The notes: generated by a model from the letters alone, not told the origin. A stretch of DNA of 64,000 nucleotides from JANQPX01 sp039197065 (GCA_039197065.1 JBCCUL010000040.1:1-64000), one strand, 5' to 3'. Positions 8,673 through 17,877 are shown, counted from the first letter of the stretch. Translations and numbers: made by a program.

Positions 8673-9472
8673 TTCTGTAGTCGACTAGCTAAGCGGGTTT
8701 CTTCAAGGCGTCAAGCCGCTTGGCGGAGTATTTCCCTCGCGAGATCGGCAAATGGGAACACTTAGCTTTGTTTGCATCGCCGAACGCATTGTATGGGTTG
8801 GCCTGATCGAACGCTGCTCGTCGTCGCCCAATAGCAAATATATGGTCACCGGTCAGGGGGCATCGCAGGGATACCGCGTGCTCAAACCGGGCGATACCTG
8901 CCCAACTGCTGCAGAGAGTGCGCCTGCTCGGTCTCTCCATGTGCCGGTCTAACGTGATCGGTGGATTGGATCAGCGACTACCGATCGTCTTCTCATCGCT
9001 AAACTGATCGATCCACAATGACGGCGACAGGGAAACGTTCGATCGGATCGGCAATCTTTCTGACATCGAGCGAACAATCAGCGGCAAAGCCAAAGATCAG
9101 CGCCGCGGTCTGTGTAACACTGAGAGCCGCTGTTTTGCCGAAAGGCGAAAGACCCAGCTCGAAGCCAGGTTCAAGGACCGGCCGAAGAAACGCGATCGGC
9201 TCTATGGCCTTTCACGATGGAAAACCTTCGCCTCGAGCAGCGATCAAGGACTCAGCCAGCATTGCAGATTTGCGGCTTTTGACCTCGCCTTCCAATGAGG
9301 GATTCGATATAGAGTTTTCGCACATGCGCGTGGACGACATCACATACCGTTGGCCCCTTGGCTTGGCCTTCTCATGCTGAACGAACCGATGCGGCCAACC
9401 GTCTGCTCGTCGGACGGCGATTTAGGATCGAGGCGTTCGGTCCGCTAAAACGCTTCAATACGACATGCTTGG
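8673..9472. other. Accessory gap with decayed mobile DNA
   Basis: About 800 bases between tRNA-Lys and the gene at 9473 hold no intact gene I can recognise. The only interpretable content is the IS66-type remnant at 9011-9298. Short open frames at 8689-8940 (minus) and 8752-8952 (plus) show no motif or convincing ribosome binding site. Confidence 0.5.
9011..9298 (+). pseudogene. IS66-type transposase C-terminal remnant
   Basis: Translation of this frame gives a fragment that matches the conserved C-terminal region of IS66 transposases: SDIERTISGKAKDQRR corresponds to the family block (I-E-x-x-I-x-G-x-x-x-x-x-R-R), and after about 30 residues LYGLSRWKTF corresponds to the A-L-x-R-W-x-x-L block. 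The usual downstream DNNxxERxIR motif is missing and the frame stops at 9298. No start, terminal repeats or partner orfs were seen. It is a decayed insertion-sequence fragment. The longest open frame over the same bases is a different, non-coding one. The match was made by eye from memory of the family. Confidence 0.5.
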
Positions 9473-10636
9473 ATGTTCATGACGACCGCTTCGGCCAATG
9501 ACGCTATCGATGTCAGACCGGTGACCGATCGTGGCGGCCTTCGTACGTTCATTGATCTTCCGAATCAGATCTATCATGGCCAGAGCAGCTATGTAGCACC
9601 GCTCTACGTCGAGCGCGACGAGACCCTGAACAAGGCCAAGAATGCCTATTTTCAGCATGCGGAAGGTCAATACTGGCTGGCCTACAGGAACGACCGACCG
9701 GTCGGACGGGTAAGCGCTCAGGTCGACCGGCTGCATCTGGAAAAACACCGGGACGACACCGGACATTTCGGCCTTCTGGATGCCGTGGACGACCAGGACG
9801 TGTTCGATCGGCTGCTGGCAACCGCCGAAGTCTGGCTCGCCGAGCGTAGCATGAAACGGGCGCGTGGCCCGTTCAATCTCTCCATCAACGAAGAGTGTGG
9901 TCTCCTGGTGGACGGCTTCGATCATCCCGCCATGATGCTGATGCCGTTCGCGCCCGGCTATGCGGCGGATAGGCTTGGCGCGGCCGGCTATCGGCAGGCC
10001 AAAGACCTTCTCGCCTACACGCTCGACATAAGAGAAGAGATCGAGATCAGGGGCGAGCGCATGCTGGAGCGCATCAGCAAGGAAGCCCGGATCAGCGTGC
10101 GCCCTGTGGAGATGAAGCGCTACAAGCAGGAACTCGGCATCATCCTCGATATCTTTAATGATGCCTGGGCCAACAATTGGGGCTTCATTCCGTTCACCGA
10201 TGCCGAGATGCGTCAGATCGCCAAGGGCATGCGACCCCTGGTGCGCCCTAGCCTCAACTTCATCGCCGAGGTCGACGGCGAGCCGGCGGCGATGATCATC
10301 TGCCTGCCCAATCTCTGCGAGATTATCGACGATCTCGATGGCAGGCTGCTGCCCTTTGGCTGGGCAAGGCTGCTCTGGCGCCTGAAGACCCACCGCTTCA
10401 AAAGCTGCCGCGTTCCGCTGATGGGTATTCGCCAGCGCCATCAGGGCTCGATGATCGGCTCAGCACTTCTGCCGCTGCTCCTGAAGTCATTGCACAAGGG
10501 CCTGCTTGCAGAAGGTATAGGACGCGTCGAGATGTCCTGGATTCTCGATGACAACATGCCGATGCGCCGCGTGCTCGAGGGACTGGGTGCCGAGGCCTAC
10601 AGGACCTATCGGCTCTTCGAAAAGCCGCTCGCTTGA
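9473..10636 (+). CDS. GNAT-like N-acetyltransferase domain protein
   Basis: A 387-residue cytoplasmic protein of a conserved but poorly characterised family with an N-acetyltransferase-like fold (relatives are loosely annotated as GNAT family or YghO-like). The N-terminal half has FIDLPNQIYHGQSSYVAPL and YWLAYRNDRPVGRVSAQVD. The second half has FIAEVDGEPAAMIICLPN and ends with the coenzyme-A-fold style stretch VEMSWILDDNMPMRRVLEGLGA. No substrate can be assigned. Its stop codon overlaps the TTG start of the nucleotidyltransferase gene that follows, so the two are probably translated together. The start could equally be the ATG at 9479. Confidence 0.75.
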   Translation: MFMTTASANDAIDVRPVTDRGGLRTFIDLPNQIYHGQSSYVAPLYVERDETLNKAKNAYFQHAEGQYWLAYRNDRPVGRVSAQVDRLHLEKHRDDTGHFGLLDAVDDQDVFDRLLATAEVWLAERSMKRARGPFNLSINEECGLLVDGFDHPAMMLMPFAPGYAADRLGAAGYRQAKDLLAYTLDIREEIEIRGERMLERISKEARISVRPVEMKRYKQELGIILDIFNDAWANNWGFIPFTDAEMRQIAKGMRPLVRPSLNFIAEVDGEPAAMIICLPNLCEIIDDLDGRLLPFGWARLLWRLKTHRFKSCRVPLMGIRQRHQGSMIGSALLPLLLKSLHKGLLAEGIGRVEMSWILDDNMPMRRVLEGLGAEAYRTYRLFEKPLA

Positions 10637-11442
10637 AGACGCTTCCTCGCCAGGCCCTGGTGCTCGCCGGCAGCCGCGGACCGACCGATCCGGTGGCCAA
10701 AGCTGCCAAGCTGCCCCACAAGGCGCTGGTGCCGGTCGATGGCATACCGATGCTGGAGCGGGTGGTCGGCACGCTGTTCGCTTCGGATGGGATCGACCAT
10801 GTCATCATCTCCAGCGACGCCGCCCTCGCCGAACATGGCTTCGGCCCCATACTGACCGAAAAGATCGAAAACGGCCGCATCACCCTCGCCGCCCCCAAAG
10901 CGTCGCCCAGCGAGAGCGTTGCGTATGTACTCGATGGGTTGTCAGCGGAAACCGGCTTCCCGCTTCTGGTGACAACTGCCGATCACCCACTGCTGACGAC
11001 GGAGATGGTTGAGCATTTCTGCCGTGCTGCGCCCATCGGCGTCGACCTTACGATCGGTCTCGCCGAGGCTGATGTTATCCGCAACAGCTATCCCGACGCG
11101 ATACGCACCTTCTACCGCTTCAAGGGCCAGGACTATAGCGGCTGTAACCTCTTCTTGATGAGCACATCGAAGGCACGCCGCGCGGTCGACTTCTGGCAGC
11201 AGATGGAACGCCATCGAAAACGCCCTTGGCGGCTGGTGGGCGCCGCCGGCGTCTTTACGCTACTCCGCTTCGCAATAGGACAGCTCAGCCTCGCTGCCGC
11301 TCTCGCCCATCTTTCCAGGAAGGTCGGCGCTCAGATCGGCATGGTCGAGATGCCATTCGCCGAGGCCGCCATCGACGTCGACAAACCTGGCGATCTAGCG
11401 TTGGCCGAAACGATCCTCAGAGCCCGTCTGGAAAGATCTTGA
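10633..11442 (+). CDS. MobA-like nucleotidyltransferase family protein
   Basis: A 269-residue GT-A-fold nucleotidyltransferase. The N-terminal QALVLAGSRG motif and HKALVPVDGIPMLERVV match the nucleotide-binding loop and lysine of MobA/IspD/GlmU-type enzymes, and VTTADHPLL supplies the metal-binding aspartate. It probably transfers NMP from NTP to a phosphorylated acceptor; the acceptor is unknown. The start is a TTG at 10633 embedded in the TGA of the preceding gene, so expression depends on translational coupling. It converges with another nucleotidyltransferase gene 17 bases later, and the two proteins may act in one pathway such as polar lipid or surface sugar synthesis. Confidence 0.8.
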   Translation: MKTLPRQALVLAGSRGPTDPVAKAAKLPHKALVPVDGIPMLERVVGTLFASDGIDHVIISSDAALAEHGFGPILTEKIENGRITLAAPKASPSESVAYVLDGLSAETGFPLLVTTADHPLLTTEMVEHFCRAAPIGVDLTIGLAEADVIRNSYPDAIRTFYRFKGQDYSGCNLFLMSTSKARRAVDFWQQMERHRKRPWRLVGAAGVFTLLRFAIGQLSLAAALAHLSRKVGAQIGMVEMPFAEAAIDVDKPGDLALAETILRARLERS

Positions 11443-11459
11443 TAACTTCATGGTGGCCC

Positions 11460-12233
11460 CTAGGAGCCAGAGGCCAGCGCCACCCCGCCTGAAGCCTGCT
11501 GATCATGCGGCCAGGAGGTCACCATCTGGCGGGCACGCTCCAGGTCTTCGAGAAAATCAACCTCGCTCCAAGCCTTGCCCTCGATCGACGCCGCCTTGAC
11601 CGCACCGGTCTTGGCGAGACGGTCGATGACCTTCAGATACCAGGTCTTCAACCCCTCCGGCGTGTGCATGAACTGATCGAGCATATCCGAAAACAGGGCG
11701 GGACCGTTCTCGCGGAACAGCAGCATGCCGATCGATTCGCCGTTGGTGATGTCGGCGGAAAGCGCCTTGCCGACGGCGCGCAGCCGGTCCCCTTCGACCT
11801 GAACCTTCATATCATCGCTGTCGTAACAAGATTTTCGGTCGATGGTGATGGTGATCGGCGCACTCGGGCTTGCGAGCACCGTCTTCAGGATCTCAGGTTC
11901 GAAGAGCGTATCGCCGTTCAGGATCACAAAATCCCGATCCATCTCCTGGCGCGCCAGCCAGCAGCTGGCGAGATTGTCAGCGACGTTGAAGAACGGGTTG
12001 AACACCGTCCGAATAGCAAAGCCAGGCCGCCGCCAGCGCTCCAGTGCTGCGTCCACCTGTTTGCTACCATAGCCGGTGACGACCACGACCTCGTCAACAC
12101 CGCAGGCGGCCAGCGACTGCAGCTGCCATTCGATCAGGTTGAGCGGACCGATCGGCAGGAGGCATTTCGGCGTGTCTGCTGTAAGGGGCAACAAACGCGA
12201 CCCCTGTCCAGCACTGAGAATGAGAGCTTTCAT
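11460..12233 (-). CDS. Phosphocholine cytidylyltransferase-like nucleotidyltransferase
   Basis: A 257-residue nucleotidyltransferase beginning at the ATG at 12233 (MKALILSAGQGSRLLPLT); the longer frame upstream does not resemble protein. The signature G-x-G-S-R-L-x-P-L-T followed by PKCLLPIG is intact, and VILNGDTLFEP carries the metal-binding Asp. WSEVDFLEDLERARQMV near the C-terminus is typical of LicC/phosphocholine cytidylyltransferase-like proteins. It probably makes a CDP- or UDP-activated head group or sugar. It ends 17 bases from the convergent nucleotidyltransferase at 10633-11442. The exact substrate is not determined. Confidence 0.82.
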   Translation of the reverse strand: MKALILSAGQGSRLLPLTADTPKCLLPIGPLNLIEWQLQSLAACGVDEVVVVTGYGSKQVDAALERWRRPGFAIRTVFNPFFNVADNLASCWLARQEMDRDFVILNGDTLFEPEILKTVLASPSAPITITIDRKSCYDSDDMKVQVEGDRLRAVGKALSADITNGESIGMLLFRENGPALFSDMLDQFMHTPEGLKTWYLKVIDRLAKTGAVKAASIEGKAWSEVDFLEDLERARQMVTSWPHDQQASGGVALASGS

Positions 12234-12333
12234 GCAAAATCTCATACAGCGGGCGGGCGGGCGATGTCGAGTGTGACAGCGTGGCGACAGGAAAAAAGCT
12301 TCACTGGCTGTCCATGGGAGGACGGGGCACCAT

Positions 12334-12714
12334 TTAGCCCGAACGCTCCTCAAAGACCTCGAGTGCGGCGTTCAAGCCGTTGATCGCGGCGGGAAAACCG
12401 CCATAGAGCGCCATCTGCCAGATCACTTCGGCGATCTCCTTCTCCGTGGCGCCAATATCGAGCGCACCTTTGATATTGACCTTGAGTTGCGGCCTGGTCT
12501 GTCCGCCGAGTGATGTGAGCGCCGCGATCGTCGCAAGATATCTTGTCTTCAGGTCGAGCCCGTCGCGGGCATACTGCCGTCCATAAGCGAATTCGACCAC
12601 GCTCTCCGCCATGCCCGGCAGGAGATGGCCATATCTTGCCTCCAGGGTCTCTTCCATGCCGGGATTGACCTCGTCAACGAGACGACGACCGGCTTGGAGC
12701 GCTGTTTCACCCAT
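12334..12714 (-). CDS. Carboxymuconolactone decarboxylase family protein
   Basis: A 126-residue CMD-family protein from the ATG at 12714, preceded by GGAG. It has the family core KTRYLATIAALTSLGGQTRPQLKVNIKGALDIGATEKEIAEVIWQM, matching gamma-carboxymuconolactone decarboxylase rather than AhpD, because the CxxC pair is absent. It sits 41 bases after hyuB in the same direction, so it is probably the last gene of the HAD-hyuA-hyuB transcript. That context suggests a ring-compound or lactone step rather than peroxide reduction, but the reaction is not proven. Confidence 0.85.
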   Translation of the reverse strand: MGETALQAGRRLVDEVNPGMEETLEARYGHLLPGMAESVVEFAYGRQYARDGLDLKTRYLATIAALTSLGGQTRPQLKVNIKGALDIGATEKEIAEVIWQMALYGGFPAAINGLNAALEVFEERSG

Positions 12715-12755
12715 GCAGTCCAACTCCGTTCAGTTGATGCAGTGATCGTAAGGCG

Positions 12756-14399
12756 TCATCTATCATCCTTAATCAGCCCCTTTACAAGATCATCTGCCAG
12801 GAGGTCAGGGGCGCGATCTGATGCGTCGCCATGGCCGCCGCCGCCCGGGGTGTGGATCACGAGACGTTCGCCGGCCGGCACGGTCTGCACGCCTTTGCCG
12901 GCCATGATCTTGCCTGAAGCAAGACCGACATAGCCGGGATCGCCGCGCGCGCCGCCGTCACGACCGCGCGGTGGGTTATGGATGCGATCGAAGGCGGCGA
13001 GCAGCTCGAAATCGGCGTCGATCGCCGAGCTGATCTCGATATGCTGACCGAGGCCGCCTCGATAGCGTCCGGCGCCGCCAGAATTGGATCGCAGCTCCTT
13101 TTTGTGAAAGATCAGCGGACAAAGGGTCTCGTTGATTTCAACAGGCGTGCCCTTGACCCCGCTCGGAAAGGCTGTGGCGGAAAGCCCATCCTTGCTCGGA
13201 CGAGCGCCCGTGCCGCCATTGGTGACGACGGTCGTGGTGAACAGCCTGCTGTCATTCGCGCTTCGATCGGAGCGGCCCCGGAAGGTCAAGTTCCAAAGGC
13301 AGGCAGCGCCTTCCGCCGGAACACGGTCCGGGATGATCTGGGCAAGGCATCCGAACACCACATCCGGCAACATCTGGCCTGTAATGTGCCTTGAGTTGAC
13401 CGCCGCCGGATAGGGCGCGTTCAGGATCGAGCCGAGCGGCGCTTCGACTTCGTAGGGAAGGAGCGAGCCGGCATTGTTGGGCACGTCGGGCGCGATCGCG
13501 GTGGCCATCCCGAAGGCGCTGTAGGCCGTCGTGTAGATGCCCGGCACGTTGACACCATGGCGCTGCCGAGCAGACGTGCCCTCGTAGTCCACCTTGATGC
13601 GATCGCCTTCGATGGTCATCGCGGCGACCAGGTCGACGGGCGCGTCGTAACCATCGATCCGCATACTGTTCCGATAGACCCCATCCGGCAGGTCCGCGAT
13701 CGCGGCGCGGACGGCCTTTTCCGAGCTTTCGCAGATATAGTCGGCGAGCGGATCGAGCTGATCGACGGCGAATTCGTCCATCATCTCGACCAGGCGCTCG
13801 CAGCCGATGTCGTTGCAGGCGGCAAGCGAGTAGACATCGCCTTCTGTCTCCACCGGCTGGCGGGTGTTGGCGCGGATCATACTGAGCAGGGTCTCGTTCA
13901 TCTGTCCCCGTTCGGCGAGCTTGAGCATCGGGATGTAGATGCCCTCCATATGCACGTCCGTGCCGTCCGGGCCGGTGCCGACACCGCCGATATCGGTCAG
14001 ATGCGAGGTGCAGGAGAAGAGCGCCACCAGCTCGCCTCGGCGAAAGCATGGCGTGGTCAGCGTGAAGTCGTTCAGGTGCCCTGTACCCATCCAAGGATCG
14101 TTGGTGATGTAGACATCGCCTTCCTGCATGGTCTCCAGCGGAAAGTGACGGATGAAGTGATTGACGGCCGCCGCCATAGAGTTGATGTGCCCCGGCGTGC
14201 CGGTGACCGCCTGGGCCAGCATCCGCCCCTTCAGATCGAAAACGCCGGCCGAGAGGTCGCCGCATTCGCGCACGATCGGGCTGAACGCGGTGCGCAGGAG
14301 TGCCTGCGCCTGCTCCTCGACGACGGCGATCAGCCGATGCCACATCACCTGCAGACGGATCCTTCTTTGGCTCTCGTTCAGCGAGGCTTCGGAGCTCAT
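12756..14399 (-). CDS. hyuB: Hydantoinase B/oxoprolinase family protein
   Basis: A 547-residue HyuB-type subunit. It begins RIRLQVMWHRLIAVVEEQAQALLRTAFSP, the usual N-terminus, and contains CGDLSAGVFD, GDVYITNDPW-type and HLTDIGGVGTGPDGTDVHMEG metal-site blocks, and the terminal HTPGGGGHGD motif. With HyuA it forms an ATP-dependent hydrolase that opens cyclic amides such as 5-oxoproline, hydantoins or N-methylhydantoin. Its ATG overlaps the stop of hyuA by four bases, so the subunits are made in a coupled way. The substrate cannot be chosen from sequence alone. Confidence 0.93.
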   Translation of the reverse strand: MSSEASLNESQRRIRLQVMWHRLIAVVEEQAQALLRTAFSPIVRECGDLSAGVFDLKGRMLAQAVTGTPGHINSMAAAVNHFIRHFPLETMQEGDVYITNDPWMGTGHLNDFTLTTPCFRRGELVALFSCTSHLTDIGGVGTGPDGTDVHMEGIYIPMLKLAERGQMNETLLSMIRANTRQPVETEGDVYSLAACNDIGCERLVEMMDEFAVDQLDPLADYICESSEKAVRAAIADLPDGVYRNSMRIDGYDAPVDLVAAMTIEGDRIKVDYEGTSARQRHGVNVPGIYTTAYSAFGMATAIAPDVPNNAGSLLPYEVEAPLGSILNAPYPAAVNSRHITGQMLPDVVFGCLAQIIPDRVPAEGAACLWNLTFRGRSDRSANDSRLFTTTVVTNGGTGARPSKDGLSATAFPSGVKGTPVEINETLCPLIFHKKELRSNSGGAGRYRGGLGQHIEISSAIDADFELLAAFDRIHNPPRGRDGGARGDPGYVGLASGKIMAGKGVQTVPAGERLVIHTPGGGGHGDASDRAPDLLADDLVKGLIKDDR

Positions 14400-16486
14400 G
14401 GCGTTTCTCCCGGTCGGACCTGCATCACGATGGCGCCATTCCCAGCGATGGTGACGTTGAAGCGTGCTGTTACGAGGGTCGTGGTCTGTTCCTCTTGAAT
14501 CAATGCCGCCCCCTCCACCTGATCACCAGGCCGAAGGTCGGCGCGCCAATAGGTCGGAACGTCCATCCATGCGTCGCGATCGCCGTCGAACATCATGCAC
14601 GTCCCGGAGGGCGCAGGCCGGTTCGAAGCAACGGCTGGCTCCCGTAAAGCCTGCATCGGCACGCTGCTGCCGCCGCTGGAAAGCGTCAGGCCGAACGTCA
14701 GGATTTCTACCTCGGCATTGGGAATGATGCGGCGATAGATCTTTTGATAAGTTTCATCGAAGCGTGCCTGCAGAAGAGCGACGTCCTGTGCAGCAAGCGG
14801 CCGGTTCGGCAGCGTGACCACAACCTCGTGTCCCTGGCCGTAATAGCGCATATAGGCGAGCCTTGTTTCCACGAGATCGGCATCGGGTGTGGCCGGCAGG
14901 ACCACGTCTTCAGCCTCGGCGCGCATGTCCGAGAACAGCGCGTTCACGGCGTCTGCATCGAACTGACGAAGACGCTGATGACGGCTTTGCACCACCTCAT
15001 AGGCGATCGGCGCTTTGAGGAAGCCGATGGCGGAACCGACGCCAGCGTCAGGTGGGACGACGATGCGGTTGATGCCGAGCTTTTCGGCCAGCCTTGCCGC
15101 ATGCAGAGGGGCGGCGCCACCGAAGGCGACCATGCTGTGATCGGCGACCACCTTGCCGCGCTCGACGGTGTGCACGCGCGCGACGCTGGCCATGGTTTCG
15201 TCGACCATCTCCTGCACGCCGTAAGCGCCCAATTCGGCTGAGAGCTTCATGGGTTCACCGATTGCGCGGGCGATCGCCTCGCTCGCCAGCGCAGAATCGA
15301 GCGTCACCTTGCCGCCCGCAAATGCCTTGGGGTCGATCTTGCCGAGCACGGTATCCGCGTCGGTCACGGTCGGCTTGTCACCGCCCCGCCCGTAGGCAGC
15401 CGGACCGGGATCGGCGCCGGCGCTGTCCGGGCCGACGGTGATGCGCCCGAGCGTGTCGATTCTGGCAATTGAGCCGCCGCCAGCGCCGATCTCGACCATC
15501 TCGATCACGGGTATGCGCAGCGGCAAGCCAGATCCCTTGGTGAAGCGGGCGGAGCGATCGACCTCGAACTCACGAGCACTCTCGGGCTTGCCGTTCTCGA
15601 TCAGGCAGATCTTCGCCGTGGTGCCGCCCATGTCGAAGGACAGCACCTTGTCGAGGTCAAGCGAGGCGGCAACCTGACTGGCGAGAATCGCACCGCCGGC
15701 AGGGCCTGATTCCACAAGGCGTATCGGGAACTTTCTGGCGGTCTCCAGCGCCGTCAGGCCGCCGCCCGATGTCATCATGAGGAGAGGTGCGGCGATCCCG
15801 GATGCCTCCAGACGATCACCAAGCTCGCCCAGATAGGCCGACATCAAAGGGCGGACATAGGCATTCGCCGTGGTGGTGGTAAAGCGCTCATACTCCCGAA
15901 TTTCGGGGCAGACCTCGGAGGAAAGCGTGATGCCGAGATCCGGACGCATGGCCTGGAGGAGCTCGGCGCAGCGGCGTTCATGGGCGGGATTGGCATAAGC
16001 ATGGAGAAAGCCGATCGCAACGCTCTCGATGCCTTCGGCCTCAAGGGATGGCAGGAGTGCGAGCACCGCCTCCTCATCAAGGGGTGTCAGCACCCTCCCC
16101 TGCACGTCGATGCGCTCGGGCACGGTGAAACGACGCTCGCGCGGCACTAAAGGCTTCGGCTTTTCGAGCATGAGGTCGTATTGATCGAACCTAGTCTCGT
16201 AGCCGATTTCCAGAACGTCGCGAAAACCTTCGGTGGTGATCAGCGCGGTAACCGCTCCCTTGCGCTCCAAAATCGCATTGGTCGCAAGCGTCGTGCCGTG
16301 GATGATCAGTCCGACATCCCTGCCGTCGAGACCGGCGGTTTCCAGCGTCTGCGCAATGCCGGTGAGAACGCCCTCAGCCGGAGCCTTGGGCGTGGTCAAG
16401 GTTTTGATCGACCAGCGCTTCTCGCCTTGTTCCAGGGCGACATCGGTGAATGTGCCGCCGATATCAACCGCAAGCCTTGCCTTCAC
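14396..16486 (-). CDS. hyuA: Hydantoinase A/oxoprolinase family protein
   Basis: A 696-residue HyuA-type ATPase subunit. The actin-like phosphate-binding motif DIGGTFTD opens the protein (about residues 8-15), HGTTLATNAILERKGA follows, and DMGGTTAKICLI is the second phosphate loop. GAGGGSIARID and DPGPAAYGRGG are also characteristic. It supplies ATP-dependent activation of the cyclic amide, which HyuB then opens. It overlaps hyuB by four bases and starts 21 bases after the HAD hydrolase gene, so HAD, hyuA, hyuB and the CMD gene form a probable operon. Length matches the acetone carboxylase/hydantoinase A family. Confidence 0.94.
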   Translation of the reverse strand: MKARLAVDIGGTFTDVALEQGEKRWSIKTLTTPKAPAEGVLTGIAQTLETAGLDGRDVGLIIHGTTLATNAILERKGAVTALITTEGFRDVLEIGYETRFDQYDLMLEKPKPLVPRERRFTVPERIDVQGRVLTPLDEEAVLALLPSLEAEGIESVAIGFLHAYANPAHERRCAELLQAMRPDLGITLSSEVCPEIREYERFTTTTANAYVRPLMSAYLGELGDRLEASGIAAPLLMMTSGGGLTALETARKFPIRLVESGPAGGAILASQVAASLDLDKVLSFDMGGTTAKICLIENGKPESAREFEVDRSARFTKGSGLPLRIPVIEMVEIGAGGGSIARIDTLGRITVGPDSAGADPGPAAYGRGGDKPTVTDADTVLGKIDPKAFAGGKVTLDSALASEAIARAIGEPMKLSAELGAYGVQEMVDETMASVARVHTVERGKVVADHSMVAFGGAAPLHAARLAEKLGINRIVVPPDAGVGSAIGFLKAPIAYEVVQSRHQRLRQFDADAVNALFSDMRAEAEDVVLPATPDADLVETRLAYMRYYGQGHEVVVTLPNRPLAAQDVALLQARFDETYQKIYRRIIPNAEVEILTFGLTLSSGGSSVPMQALREPAVASNRPAPSGTCMMFDGDRDAWMDVPTYWRADLRPGDQVEGAALIQEEQTTTLVTARFNVTIAGNGAIVMQVRPGETP

Positions 16487-16507
16487 ATCCGTTCTCCGCT
16501 TAGCCCT

Positions 16508-17242
16508 TCAGGCGTCGGTTTGAGCCGCCTGGGCTTCCAGTTTGCCGGCGAGATCGACGAAGTCGGCAGCGACGATGTCGAAATTGTGTTCGGCCGCAAG
16601 ATCCGTGGTCTGGCCAGGTCCATATTCATCGATCCTCGGTACGAAGGCGGTCTTCATGCCGATCGCCGCGGCCGCGACCAGATCGCTATTGTGGGCTGCG
16701 ACCATCAGACAGTCGCCTGGATCGAGATCGAGCAGGGATGCAGCCCGACGGTAAGCCTCGGGATCCGGCTTATAGGCGCCCGCAACCTCGGCGCCGAGGA
16801 TCACATCCCAGGGAAGACCGGCTTGCTTCGCCAGGTTGACCATCAGCGCGACATTGCCGTTGGAAAGCGGTGCGATGATGTGATTCTGCTTCAGCCGAAC
16901 AAGGCCGTCGACGACGTCGGGCCAAGGAGCGAGGCGATGCCAGGCGCGATTGAGCCTGTCGATCGCCGGAGCCGACAAGCCCTCCAGCTCGAACGCTTCC
17001 AAGACCTCCAGCAGGTTTTCCCGGTGCAGGACATCGAGTTTGACGAACGGCCGGCGTCCGGCCCGGACTTTCTCCATCGACGGCTGGTAGCGAGCTCGCC
17101 AGGCAAGGGCGAAAGCCTGGCCATCCATCGCATACCCTTCCGCGGCGAGCAGCGTCTCCGCCTCGGCGGCGATGCTGTTCCGCCAGTCCACCACCGTCCC
17201 GAAGACGTCGAAGGTGAGTGCCTTGATGTCTCTGCCTGCCAT
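16508..17242 (-). CDS. Haloacid dehalogenase type II-like HAD hydrolase
   Basis: A 244-residue HAD-superfamily hydrolase resembling L-2-haloacid dehalogenases. The nucleophile Asp is in LTFDVFGTVVDWRNSI near residue 10, motif II is APLSNGNVALM, a conserved lysine lies in EVAGAYKPDPEAYRRA, and the acidic motif is VAAHNSDLVAAAAIGMKTAFVPR. It could remove halogen or phosphate from a small acid. It heads the minus-strand hydantoinase operon, but a direct biochemical link is only contextual. It is divergent from the MaoC gene with about 180 bases between. Confidence 0.88.
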   Translation of the reverse strand: MAGRDIKALTFDVFGTVVDWRNSIAAEAETLLAAEGYAMDGQAFALAWRARYQPSMEKVRAGRRPFVKLDVLHRENLLEVLEAFELEGLSAPAIDRLNRAWHRLAPWPDVVDGLVRLKQNHIIAPLSNGNVALMVNLAKQAGLPWDVILGAEVAGAYKPDPEAYRRAASLLDLDPGDCLMVAAHNSDLVAAAAIGMKTAFVPRIDEYGPGQTTDLAAEHNFDIVAADFVDLAGKLEAQAAQTDA

Positions 17243-17424
17243 CCGGCGTGCCTCCTGCTCATGCCTCTTTGCAGTCTGGCGGAAAAATCCAAGGGGTAAA
17301 ACCGGATCGCCACCGGGTGGGATGCTCCTTATCCAGGAGATGCTGCCAAACTTGAGTGTTCAACCCATTGCTTGCTACTGATATGGACTGCGATCTAGTG
17401 GAAAAAAGAAGGATCGATGCGCGG

Positions 17425-17877
17425 ATGAACAAAATCTTCCTCGACGATCTCGAAGCAGGGCAGGTCTATCGGCTGGGCAGCGAGACGATCTCCGAAAAGG
17501 AGATCATCGCCTTTGCCGAGCGGTATGATCCGCAGCCTTTTCACATCGATCCCGAAGCAGCGGCGGGCACGATCTACGGCGGCGTGATCGCGAGCGGCTG
17601 GCAAACGGCCTGTATTTTCATGCGTTTGTTCGTCGACGGCCTCCTCAACCGTTGTGCAGCCATGGGATCGCCTGGGCTGGACAACTTGCGCTGGCTGAGG
17701 CCCGTTCGCCCCGGTGACGAGCTGGAAGCAACGGTCGAAGTTCTGGAGACCAGGCCCAGCCGGTCCAAGCCGGATCGCGGTCTTGCAAAACTCCGTTGCT
17801 CAGTCGCCGACAAATCGGGTGACGAGGTCTTAACTTTTGTCGCTAATGTCCTGTTCCAAAAACGCGAAACGGGTTAA
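17425..17877 (+). CDS. MaoC family hydratase/dehydratase
   Basis: A 150-residue hot-dog-fold protein from the ATG at 17425 (MNKIFLDDLEAGQVYRLG); a longer in-frame start at 17356 adds residues not usual for the family. The hydratase-2 motif is visible in IIAFAERYDPQPFHIDPEAA, with Asp and His as the likely catalytic pair. A glycine-rich GTIYGGVIASGWQTA block follows. It probably hydrates an enoyl-CoA or related thioester. It stands alone, divergent from the HAD gene and followed by an unrelated exported protein. Confidence 0.88.
   Translation: MNKIFLDDLEAGQVYRLGSETISEKEIIAFAERYDPQPFHIDPEAAAGTIYGGVIASGWQTACIFMRLFVDGLLNRCAAMGSPGLDNLRWLRPVRPGDELEATVEVLETRPSRSKPDRGLAKLRCSVADKSGDEVLTFVANVLFQKRETG

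Noticed and set aside
8689..8940. 83-codon open frame on the minus strand beside tRNA-Lys
   Set aside because: No ribosome binding site or recognisable motif; composition is not convincing.
9018..9380. 120-codon open frame on the plus strand
   Set aside because: It is the wrong frame over the IS66-type remnant, has no ribosome binding site and no family resemblance.
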